From an uncultured Erythrobacter sp. (GTDB lineage: Bacteria > Pseudomonadota > Alphaproteobacteria > Sphingomonadales > Sphingomonadaceae): a stretch of DNA of 64,000 bases. Within the stretch, counting starts at the first letter, position 1, and every line of letters starts with the position of its first letter. A model generated the notes under the pieces. That model searched no databases. It saw only the letters and a list, made by a program, of their open reading frames with translations, and had not been told where the DNA came from. Below are positions 54,648 to 62,479 of the stretch, in pieces. Position numbers and translations under genes: made by a program. The DNA lies in NCBI GenBank assembly GCA_947502815.1, contig CANNBH010000001.1, forward strand, positions 1,894,818 to 1,958,817. Reading direction: 5' to 3'.

Positions 54648-54950
54648 CTATCGACTTCCCGACAAGCTATCCGCACCAAGCAACGTCAAACCCGCTCCAA
54701 GCATCGTGAAAGCGGCGAAACAAAACCAAAATTTGACCCGGCTTTTAGCTAAACTTGCATCCGTCAATTCTGGGAAAGAACCCTCTCTCAGTCGCCAGAG
54801 CGAATATAGCATCGCCGCAGGGCCTAATATCAAACCGCTTGCGGCGCGATTGCTGGTGCTAACGCTGTCAAACGGGTCAAAAACTATCCCTAGGCCAAAA
54901 CAGAATAGAATTGCGAGCAACGCTAGAAATTTATGGTCCGCCGCATTCAT
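54648..54950 (-). CDS. Small membrane protein directly after pccB
   Basis: A 100-residue protein with about three membrane helices (FLALLAILFCFGLGIVF, SGLILGPAAMLYSLW and FWFCFAAFTMLGAGLTLLG). Its start lies six bases after the pccB stop. No domain is recognised. With the two following genes it forms a run of small membrane proteins inside the propionate array. Confidence 0.62.
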   Translation of the reverse strand: MNAADHKFLALLAILFCFGLGIVFDPFDSVSTSNRAASGLILGPAAMLYSLWRLREGSFPELTDASLAKSRVKFWFCFAAFTMLGAGLTLLGADSLSGSR

Positions 54951-54956
54951 CTCATT

Positions 54957-56489
54957 TCAAAGCGGAATATTGTCATGCTTTTTCCAAGGGTTCTCCAACA
55001 CCTTAGTCCGCAATTTGCGCAGTCCCAAAGCAATCCGCCGGCGCGTTGAATGCGGGTGAATCACTTCGTCGATATAGCCGCGTGAGGCGGCTACGAACGG
55101 GTTGGCAAAGCGGTCTTCGTATTCTTTCGTTTTCTCGGCGATTTTCTCTGCATCGCCGCGGTCTTTGCGGAAGATGATCTCCACCGCGCCTTTCGCGCCC
55201 ATCACCGCGATCTCCGCCGTGGGCCATGCATAATTGAGGTCGCCGCGCAGGTGCTTTGACGCCATCACATCATAGGCGCCGCCGTATGCTTTGCGGGTGA
55301 TGATCGTGATCTTGGGCACGGTTGCCTCGGCATAGGCGAACAGCAATTTAGCGCCGTGTTTGATGATGCCGCCCAATTCTTGGCTGGTGCCGGGCAGGAA
55401 GCCAGGGACATCGACCAAGGTCACAATCGGAATTTCAAACGCATCGCAGAACCGCACAAAGCGCGCAGCCTTCTTCGATGAATTGATGTCGAGCACACCT
55501 GCCAGCACCATTGGTTGGTTCGCAACAATGCCCACGGTGCGCCCCTCGACACGGCCAAAACCGCAGATGATGTTGGCCGCGTGGGCGGGTTGAATTTCAA
55601 AGAAATCGCCATCGTCGACGATCTTCGAAATCACCTCATGCATGTCATACGGCTGGTTCGCATTGTCCGGGATCAGCGTGTCGAGCGATGGCTCCTCGCG
55701 GTCCCACGGGTCATTTGTGGGGACCACAGGCGGATCTTCGCGGTTGGACAGCGGCAGGTAATCATAGAAACGCCGGGTCGCCAGCAAGGTTTCAATGTCG
55801 TTTTCAAACGCAATGTCCGCAACGCTGGTCTTGGTCGTGTGCGTGATCGCTCCGCCCAATTCCTCTTGCGTTACCTCTTCATTGGTCACGGTTTTGACCA
55901 CTTCGGGGCCGGTGACGAACATGTACGAGCTGTCTTTCACCATAAAGATGAAATCGGTCATCGCCGGGGAATACACCGCTCCGCCCGCGCATGGCCCCAT
56001 GATGAGGCTGATCTGTGGGACCACACCGCTGGCCAAGGCATTGCGCTGAAACACTTCGGCATAACCGCCAAGGCTGGCCACGCCTTCTTGAATGCGCGCA
56101 CCGCCGCTGTCGTTAAGGCCGATTACCGGAGCGCCGACCTTCATCGCGATGTCCATCACCTTGCAGATTTTTTCCGCATGGCGTTTGGAAAGCGACCCGC
56201 CGAACACGGTGAAATCTTGTGAGAACACATAGACCAATCGGCCATTGATCGTGCCGGACCCAGTGACCACGCCGTCACCGGGGATCTTTTGTTCTTCCAT
56301 GCCGAAATCGACGCAATCGTGTTCGACATAGGTGTCGACCTCTTCAAAGCTGCCCTCGTCGAGAAGCACGTCGAGACGTTCGCGCGCGGTCAGTTTGCCT
56401 TTGGCGTGTTGTGCATCAATGCGCTTTTGCCCACCGCCCATTGAGGCGGCTTCGCGGCGGCGTTCCATTTCGGCAATATTGGCAGACAT
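54957..56489 (-). CDS. pccB: Propionyl-CoA carboxylase beta subunit
   Basis: A 510-residue carboxyltransferase, partner of PccA. It shows the family start ([29 protein letters not shown]), the oxyanion-hole glycines in [11 protein letters not shown] and [11 protein letters not shown], and the second CoA half with [13 protein letters not shown]. It makes (S)-methylmalonyl-CoA. The propionyl-CoA substrate is chosen over acetyl- or methylcrotonyl-CoA from the linked mce and mcm. It heads the tightly packed section of the array. Confidence 0.95.
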   Translation of the reverse strand: MSANIAEMERRREAASMGGGQKRIDAQHAKGKLTARERLDVLLDEGSFEEVDTYVEHDCVDFGMEEQKIPGDGVVTGSGTINGRLVYVFSQDFTVFGGSLSKRHAEKICKVMDIAMKVGAPVIGLNDSGGARIQEGVASLGGYAEVFQRNALASGVVPQISLIMGPCAGGAVYSPAMTDFIFMVKDSSYMFVTGPEVVKTVTNEEVTQEELGGAITHTTKTSVADIAFENDIETLLATRRFYDYLPLSNREDPPVVPTNDPWDREEPSLDTLIPDNANQPYDMHEVISKIVDDGDFFEIQPAHAANIICGFGRVEGRTVGIVANQPMVLAGVLDINSSKKAARFVRFCDAFEIPIVTLVDVPGFLPGTSQELGGIIKHGAKLLFAYAEATVPKITIITRKAYGGAYDVMASKHLRGDLNYAWPTAEIAVMGAKGAVEIIFRKDRGDAEKIAEKTKEYEDRFANPFVAASRGYIDEVIHPHSTRRRIALGLRKLRTKVLENPWKKHDNIPL

Positions 56490-56558
56490 TCAAATGGCCC
56501 TTAGCTTGTTCAGAATCTGCTGGTCTCGTTGCCGGACCATTGCCGAAGGGTCAACGTA

Positions 56559-57281
56559 TCAAAAACGCAGCGCGATAGCTTTTGCCAAGGCCGGCGATAT
56601 GGAATCCGCAATCCTCAACGCCTTCGTCATGCCAACATTCGCCTCATCGCGGCCCTTCTCCAGCGCTTCGAGGATTTGGCGGGCGCATTCCTCTGGCGGC
56701 ATTTTCTTCATCGGGTTGCCGTCATTCATCTGAGTGTCGACCACCGGGGGCAGCGCCTCGATCACGGCGATACCGGTGCCCTTCAATTGCTCACGCAATC
56801 CCAAAGTGTAAAACCGCAAGGCCGATTTGGTCGCGCAGTAAACCGGCGTGCGCGCCGCAGGCGCAATCGCAAGGCCGCTGGTCACGTTGATGATCGCCGC
56901 GACCGTCCGAGATTTAAGAGTATCCATAAACGCCGCAATCAAACGGATCGGCGCGTTGAGATTGGCATAGATCGCAACATCGGCAGCGTCCGCGTCCACG
57001 GCCTCCTTGCGAAAATCGTGATCGACCAATTGCCCCGCATTGTTGAGCAAAATATCGATTGGACGCTCACCCCAGTCAGAGATCAACGCGTCAACACCCG
57101 CGGCATTCGACAGGTCTGCCGACATCACCTCAAACCCTTGATCCGCCATCGCAGCCAGGCGTTCTGGATTGCGGCCAGTCACGATAACTTCGGCGCCCTT
57201 TGCCTTCAATTGCAGCGCCATTTCGCGCCCAATGCCGTTTGTGCCCCCGGTTAGAAGCACGGTTTTGCCATCAACGTTCAT
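56559..57281 (-). CDS. Short-chain dehydrogenase/reductase (DltE-like)
   Basis: A 240-residue SDR: cofactor motif TGGTNGIG (11-18), NNAG, catalytic Ser and YCATK (about 148-152). TGRNPER after the second strand suggests NADP. The sequence resembles SDRs annotated as DltE-like, which have no firmly known substrate. It lies 70 bp upstream of pccB and 33 bp after gor. Confidence 0.83.
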   Translation of the reverse strand: MNVDGKTVLLTGGTNGIGREMALQLKAKGAEVIVTGRNPERLAAMADQGFEVMSADLSNAAGVDALISDWGERPIDILLNNAGQLVDHDFRKEAVDADAADVAIYANLNAPIRLIAAFMDTLKSRTVAAIINVTSGLAIAPAARTPVYCATKSALRFYTLGLREQLKGTGIAVIEALPPVVDTQMNDGNPMKKMPPEECARQILEALEKGRDEANVGMTKALRIADSISPALAKAIALRF

Positions 57282-57313
57282 TGCCTGATCCTCTCTTGGA
57301 TCTTCTCTTGGAC

Positions 57314-58666
57314 CTATTTTAGCAGAACCAGCTCTTCGGCCATGCTCGGGTGAATGGCGGTGGTAGCGTCAAAATCAGCCTTGGACAGTTTTGCTTTGAT
57401 CGCGACCGCTGCGCCTTGGATGATCTCGGCGCTTTCTGGTCCAATCATATGCAGGCCCAGAACTTGGCCGCTCTTTGCCTCGCAGACCATTTTATACAGG
57501 CCGCGTTCCATCCGGTCGGCGAAGATGTTCTTCATCGGCCTGAAATCGGAAGTGTAGACAGCGACTTCAGTGTATTGCTCGCGCGCTTCCGCTTCGGTCA
57601 ATCCGACTGATGCGATGGAGGGCTGTGAAAACACCGCACTTGGAATGCAGGAATGGTCGACATACCGTGCATTTCCGCCAAAGACAGTGTCCGCAAAAGC
57701 ATGGCCTTCACGGATGGCAACCGGGGTCAATTGCACACGATCGGTGACATCGCCCACGGCATAGATGCTGTCACAACTGGTCTTGCTGTAGGCATCGACA
57801 GGGATTTCCCCCTTCTTGCCCAGCTCCACACCGGCCGTTTCAATGCCAAGCCCTTCGCTGTTCGGTTTGCGGCCTGTCGCGACCAAAACCTGATCAACCT
57901 GTTTGACCGCGCCATTGGTGAGCGTCACGTCGAGCGAGCCATCAGCGTTCTTGGTCACGTTTTTGATTTGAGCGGACATTTGAATGTCCATCCCGCGCGC
58001 CTCCATAATTGGAGGCAAACGGTCCACAATGTCTTTTTCATAAGTGCGCAGGATCGTTTCGGATCGATTGACCAGTGTCACATCGCTGCCGAGAGCGTTG
58101 AAAATTCCGGCGAATTCAACCGCGATATAACCGCCGCCCATAACCATCAGACGCTTTGGAAGTTCGTCGAGATGGAAGATTTCATTGGACGTGATGCAAA
58201 GTTCATTGCCGCTAAATTCTGGGACAAGCGGCCAGCCGCCCGTTGCCACGAGGATGTTCTTGGCGGTGATCTCTTTGCCAGAGGCAAGTCGAACGGAATT
58301 GGGGCCGGTGATGACAGCGCGTTCTGAAAACACCTCAACGCCGGCATTGCCAAGGGTGCCGTCATAGAGACCTTCGAGGCGGTCCACATCACCGTTCACA
58401 AAATCACGCAAGGTCGCCCAGTCAAACTTCGTTTCGCCAAGCGTCCAGCCCTTATGCGCGGCATGGCCCAGCTCTTCTGCGAACATGGATGCGTAGACCA
58501 GCATCTTTTTGGGGACACAGCCGCGGATGACGCAGGTGCCGCCCATGCGGTATTCCTCTGCGATGGCGACTTTGGCCCCGTGCGAAGCCGCAATTCGGCT
58601 GCCCCGGACGCCGCCGGATCCTCCGCCAATAGTGAAAAGGTCGTAATCGTATTGAGCGTCAGCCAT
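57314..58666 (-). CDS. gor: Glutathione-disulfide reductase
   Basis: A 450-residue flavoprotein that reduces oxidised glutathione with NADPH. FAD motif GGGSGGVRGSR (14-24), redox pair C45VIRGC50, the NADPH motif GGGYIAVEFAG, and the dimer-domain end TTAIHPSMAEELVLL are present. The last motif, with its His, marks the GR branch rather than lipoamide dehydrogenase. It is 33 bp upstream of the SDR gene. Confidence 0.95.
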   Translation of the reverse strand: MADAQYDYDLFTIGGGSGGVRGSRIAASHGAKVAIAEEYRMGGTCVIRGCVPKKMLVYASMFAEELGHAAHKGWTLGETKFDWATLRDFVNGDVDRLEGLYDGTLGNAGVEVFSERAVITGPNSVRLASGKEITAKNILVATGGWPLVPEFSGNELCITSNEIFHLDELPKRLMVMGGGYIAVEFAGIFNALGSDVTLVNRSETILRTYEKDIVDRLPPIMEARGMDIQMSAQIKNVTKNADGSLDVTLTNGAVKQVDQVLVATGRKPNSEGLGIETAGVELGKKGEIPVDAYSKTSCDSIYAVGDVTDRVQLTPVAIREGHAFADTVFGGNARYVDHSCIPSAVFSQPSIASVGLTEAEAREQYTEVAVYTSDFRPMKNIFADRMERGLYKMVCEAKSGQVLGLHMIGPESAEIIQGAAVAIKAKLSKADFDATTAIHPSMAEELVLLK

Positions 58667-58767
58667 AGCGCGCCTCCCATGTCATTATGGGATCAGCATA
58701 TGGCCGCCTCCCCCGTGATTGCCAACTGCAATACGGCGGAATCGCTCAGGAAGTTACGCCATGCTGG

Positions 58768-59796
58768 TTAGCTTTCGAGGAAACGCCCGTAATCGCGCAG
58801 CAATTCTGACGCCTTCATATTTTCAAGCGTGATCCGGCTTTCATCCTCAATCCCCGTCAGGCGGTAGATCAGACGCAGGATCGCCTTTTGCTGGGTCGGA
58901 CTGATGTCGACCAGACTGACAAGCATATCGGGGTTATCATGCTCCAGCTCATCAAACAGCATAGCAACATTCATGGGATCAAACCCAAACCCCAGAAAGC
59001 CGAGGCGTTTGCCGCGCGACATCTCGGAGCGCAAATACGATTGGAATTGCCGCGATCCAGCGCGCTGGCTGGCGGTGTAAATGCGCTTTGACAGGCGCAC
59101 AATGTTATCGGGATCGGTCTCGCCCCATGTTGCGCCGTATTCTTCATCACCTTGCCACGGCAGCCGCCCGGCGACGCCATAGGGGTGCACAATGCGCAGA
59201 TGATTGGCGACCAATTCGCAGGCTTCTTCATACGTCATGCCGAACGCGCGCATCACCACCCATGGCAGGTAATGTTCGATCGCTCGGTCATAATTGAAGC
59301 ATACGATAGAGAGCTTTTCAAAGGCTTGCTCTGCCTTTGCGCGCGGAACGCCTTTCACAATCAACTGACCCAGTTGGAACAGCCAATTGTCCGTGCCGCG
59401 AAGAGGTAATTCGCCCGCACCACGCGGCTCTGGCGCCATGGTCGACTTCGATTCACCCTGAAGCGTGTAATACACAATCGCCAGCTTACCCGCCGCGACA
59501 ACAGCGGGATCGTGGCTGTATTGTTCAAGGATAGCGTCGATCGATGTGCTGACCAAAGTCGCATCACGGATCGCCATCGCTCCGGCGACAAGCTGATCGT
59601 AAGTCAGATCCAGTTGATCAGCGACGCGTTGAAACAGAATAGAGAAATTGACCAGGTCACGAGACTTCACCTCAGAATCGAGGCGTTCAAATTCGAACCC
59701 ACCCGCTATTTTTGACAGCAGCTCTGGTCCATCCGGCATCTCTATTTCACGGTTTGCACCGGCGCCAATAATCAGGGTGGTGTCGGTTCTGATCAT
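58768..59796 (-). CDS. Stand-alone SIR2-like (NAD-binding Rossmann) protein
   Basis: A 342-residue protein that resembles SIR2-like domains: GAGAN after a beta strand (LIIGAGAN, 8-15), SIDAIL (86-91), FNYDRAIE (167-174) in place of the SIR2 'NYD' motif, VHPYG (203-207) where the catalytic HG is expected, and FLGFGFDPMN (267-276) resembling the late 'GYSLxD' motif. Such domains cleave NAD in Thoeris ThsA, DSR and Argonaute-linked defence proteins. No partner (TIR, Argonaute, HerA) is adjacent, and all neighbours are housekeeping genes. Whether it is an NADase is inference; a structural homologue without activity is possible. Confidence 0.68.
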   Translation of the reverse strand: MIRTDTTLIIGAGANREIEMPDGPELLSKIAGGFEFERLDSEVKSRDLVNFSILFQRVADQLDLTYDQLVAGAMAIRDATLVSTSIDAILEQYSHDPAVVAAGKLAIVYYTLQGESKSTMAPEPRGAGELPLRGTDNWLFQLGQLIVKGVPRAKAEQAFEKLSIVCFNYDRAIEHYLPWVVMRAFGMTYEEACELVANHLRIVHPYGVAGRLPWQGDEEYGATWGETDPDNIVRLSKRIYTASQRAGSRQFQSYLRSEMSRGKRLGFLGFGFDPMNVAMLFDELEHDNPDMLVSLVDISPTQQKAILRLIYRLTGIEDESRITLENMKASELLRDYGRFLES

Positions 59797-59917
59797 GGGA
59801 GCAGACGGCCTCTTCGTTAACGTGAGACGCCACTTAGAGGCCGTATGCTTAATTTTCGCTTAGGTTTGCCGAAGAAATAGCGAGATTTCTCCAAGCAACT
59901 TGGCAGTCAGAGAAGGC

Positions 59918-61375
59918 TTAGCGTTGGCCGCTGCCTTGTCCGCCGCCGCCTTGACCTCCGCCGCCGCCACCTTGGCCGCCGCGCCGGCCGCCACCGCCGC
60001 CACGTCGACCACCGCCGCCGCCGCCGCCGCCACCGCCGGGTTTGCCGCCGGGCCGACCTTTACGACCCGGATGTTTGTTGCCGGAATTCTTGGCCCCTTC
60101 GCCGCGCGGTTTGCTGCCGCCTGCTGGCCTGGGTTGAATACGCTTCTTAGACACTCGGTTTTGGCCGCGCGGTGCGGGTTTGGTTGGGCCAACCCCTTCC
60201 ACCACAGCTCGGAAATTCTCAGGCAATTGCAGCCGCTCCATTCCCGATCCGGTGACCTTGTGAATGTCTTTCAGATAGGCGCGTTCATCCTCGGCACAAA
60301 ATGCGATCGCGATGCCATCTTTGCCCGCACGCGCTGTGCGGCCAATGCGGTGAACATATTGTTCCGGCACATTGGGCAATTCATAGTTGATCACATGGCT
60401 CACGCCCGGAATATCGATCCCGCGCGCGGCGACATCGGTCGCAATCAGAACGCGGGTCTTTGCCTTGCGGAATTCATCGAGAGCGCGCTGACGCTGGGGC
60501 TGGGATTTGTTGCCGTGAATGGCGTTGGCTTGAATGCCGCACTGCCCCAGTTTTTTAACAACGCGGTCCGCGCCGTGCTTGGTGCGCGTAAAGATCAACA
60601 CGCGTTCCAGTTCACCCGGAGTGTTGTGCCGGCCCGACAGGATCATTTCGAGCAGCGACTGCTTCTCATCCTGTTGAACCATATAGAGATATTGCTCGAC
60701 CCGCTCTGCGGTCGTGCTTTCGGGTGTGACCGACACTTGGACAGGGTTTTTGCAATAACCAGAAACCAGTTCTTTGATCGCCTTGGGCATGGTCGCGCTA
60801 AAGAACAGCGTCTGACGATCTTCTGGAACCAGCTTGTTGATTGTCCTGAGCGCGTGGATAAATCCAAGATCAAGCATCTGGTCTGCTTCATCGAGGACGA
60901 GCACTTCGACAGAACCGAGATTGAAGGCTTTCTGATCGATCAGATCGAGCAAGCGCCCCGGCGTTGCAATCAGGATGTCGGTGCCGCGGTGCAATTTGTT
61001 GCGGTCTTTATTGACCGAAGTGCCGCCCACGATGGACTGCACTTTCAGGCCAGCAAGCGCGCCGTAATCCTTCGCGCTCTCAGCGATTTGCATCGCCAAT
61101 TCGCGCGTCGGGGCCAGCACCAGCATACGGCAGGATTTGAACGGGATGTTGTTGTCCGAGGCGCGCAAACGGTCGATCGAAGGCAGCATGAAAGCCGCCG
61201 TTTTGCCGGTGCCGGTTTGCGCAATGCCCAGGAGGTCGCGCCCTTCAAGAACGGGCGGGATCGCCTGCGCTTGAATGGGAGTGGGTGTGGAATAGCCCTT
61301 GAGATCAAGAGCTTGAAGTACGGGTTGAGAAAGTCCCAGATCTTTAAATTGGGGAGCTTCAGTAGTCTGTGTCAT
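59918..61375 (-). CDS. rhlE: DEAD-box RNA helicase, RhlE type
   Basis: A 485-residue ATP-dependent RNA helicase: F-K-D-L-G-L Q-motif region, AQTGTGKT (52-59), VLDEADQML, the SAT motif and HRIGRTARAG. The last 90 residues are a basic, glycine-rich tail (long runs of Gly with Arg and Gln), typical of RhlE proteins and suited to RNA binding and condensation. The start MTQTTEAPQF is family-typical; the frame stays open for 63 more codons upstream, to an ATG at 61564, but that part does not look like protein. Long GC-rich repeats occur at its 3' end. Confidence 0.93.
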   Translation of the reverse strand: MTQTTEAPQFKDLGLSQPVLQALDLKGYSTPTPIQAQAIPPVLEGRDLLGIAQTGTGKTAAFMLPSIDRLRASDNNIPFKSCRMLVLAPTRELAMQIAESAKDYGALAGLKVQSIVGGTSVNKDRNKLHRGTDILIATPGRLLDLIDQKAFNLGSVEVLVLDEADQMLDLGFIHALRTINKLVPEDRQTLFFSATMPKAIKELVSGYCKNPVQVSVTPESTTAERVEQYLYMVQQDEKQSLLEMILSGRHNTPGELERVLIFTRTKHGADRVVKKLGQCGIQANAIHGNKSQPQRQRALDEFRKAKTRVLIATDVAARGIDIPGVSHVINYELPNVPEQYVHRIGRTARAGKDGIAIAFCAEDERAYLKDIHKVTGSGMERLQLPENFRAVVEGVGPTKPAPRGQNRVSKKRIQPRPAGGSKPRGEGAKNSGNKHPGRKGRPGGKPGGGGGGGGGGRRGGGGGRRGGQGGGGGGQGGGGQGSGQR

Positions 61376-61629
61376 AAATTGACTCGCAATATGTGCGAAG
61401 CGCACGCGCAAAAACGGCGTGCGAAGCGCGGGGTTAAGAACCGCCCGCGTGAAAAGGGAAGTAGGGGAATTTGGTTCGAGGCGTAGCCGGGGCGGGTCAT
61501 AGACTGCCGCCGCTTCACGCTGGCTATAACGCCTCGTGTGCCGCGTCATATGGGCGCAATGCACGGATAAGTAAAGGGATGTGAGTGATCGCCCCTATTG
61601 AACGATCAATGCGCCGTGCCGCGAGAGGC
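61376..61629. other. Upstream region of rhlE
   Basis: A 254-bp stretch with the promoter and presumed leader of rhlE and the 3' side of the next gene. The rhlE frame stays open through most of it, but no ribosome site supports a longer protein. No other gene was seen. Confidence 0.4.
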
Positions 61630-62103
61630 TTAAAGCCGCTCTTGCATTTCCTGATACGAGATGCGCGATGTGTACGACCCTTCGACGGCCTGACCATTGG
61701 CATCATGGGCCGGTTTGAAAGTGTGGTTTTCCATCAAGACTTCGCACAGGCGATCCGACACCCGGCGCATGCGAAACGGTTCTGTCAAAACGCAATCTGT
61801 CGCCTTGCCTTCAGCGTCGACGGTCAGGCTGTAAGCGATGTGTGACCGCCAAATGCGCATGCGGCGCGAGGCTTTCATCAATTCAAAATCGCCATCCCAC
61901 GACACCAGCTGAACCGGCATTTCGTCGAAGGCTTCGGCCTCCTCGCTGCGCTCCTCTGCCATGCTGGTTTGGACTGTGCTGATTTCAATTGTTCGCGAAG
62001 CAACACGCTCTTCGGTTTGCTCCTCAACATCCACGCTCGCTGGCTCTGCTGGAGTAAGCGCGAAAGCCGCAGCCGGCGCTGTGAGCATAGCGAACAGAAA
62101 CAT
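61630..62103 (-). CDS. Small exported protein with TonB-like C-terminal fold
   Basis: A 157-residue protein with a signal peptide (MFLFAMLTAPAAAFA), an acidic linker (about 20-65), and a C-terminal domain with the YSLTVDAEGKATDCVLTEPF and the F-x-P-A-x-D-x-x-G-x-x-V patterns found in exported TonB-family proteins. It resembles the protein encoded at 15138-15860 in design. AAAGG seven bases before the ATG supports the start. The function is unknown. Confidence 0.68.
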   Translation of the reverse strand: MFLFAMLTAPAAAFALTPAEPASVDVEEQTEERVASRTIEISTVQTSMAEERSEEAEAFDEMPVQLVSWDGDFELMKASRRMRIWRSHIAYSLTVDAEGKATDCVLTEPFRMRRVSDRLCEVLMENHTFKPAHDANGQAVEGSYTSRISYQEMQERL

Positions 62104-62479
62104 GATCGGAACCTTTGTTGGAGAGTGTTAGAAGTGCGACAGAGCCGTGAAAATACGCAAAAATTATGAAAGTGCAAATGGGACTCGGATGCTGCGCCGC
62201 AGCGAAATTTGCATTCAGCCCAAGTCAGTACGAAGCAATCTAATTACACACGCCTGTTTGAATGCGTCGTGAATCGGGAGAAACATGCCAAACAAAGTTA
62301 ACAATATTTGGCCACCTCCCTTTTGCGCCTGCGCGAAACGATGAGCCTTGCTCGCAAGACCGGACGCGCTCAGTGACCGCAGCCACTCATTCACGTATGC
62401 CCTAGTTTTGATGAACACGGCTTGAAGCCGCAGCGCGAGCAGTCATCCAGTGTTCGCGGCCGTGTCCTCGCGCGCGCCT
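62104..62479. other. 376-bp intergenic region downstream of pgi
   Basis: No convincing gene. A 67-codon frame with GTG start (62215-62418, minus) has no ribosome site and no recognisable fold. The stretch holds a nested inverted repeat (62173-62213) and presumably the pgi end and the promoter of the exported protein. Confidence 0.5.
62173..62213. repeat. Nested inverted repeat
   Basis: Outer arms TGCAAAT and ATTTGCA enclose a second perfect hairpin, GCTGCG-C-CGCAGC. No T run follows on either strand. It may be an RNA structure in the leader of the exported protein gene or a protein-binding site. Confidence 0.5.

Noticed and set aside
59900..61486. 528-codon open frame on the plus strand opposite rhlE
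   Set aside because: It is antisense to a clear DEAD-box helicase, and its Ala/Thr-rich start is the complement of the Gly-rich tail. High GC content keeps the antisense frame open.
62215..62418. 67-codon GTG-started frame in the gap downstream of pgi
   Set aside because: No ribosome site, no domain, and it spans the end of the nested inverted repeat region.
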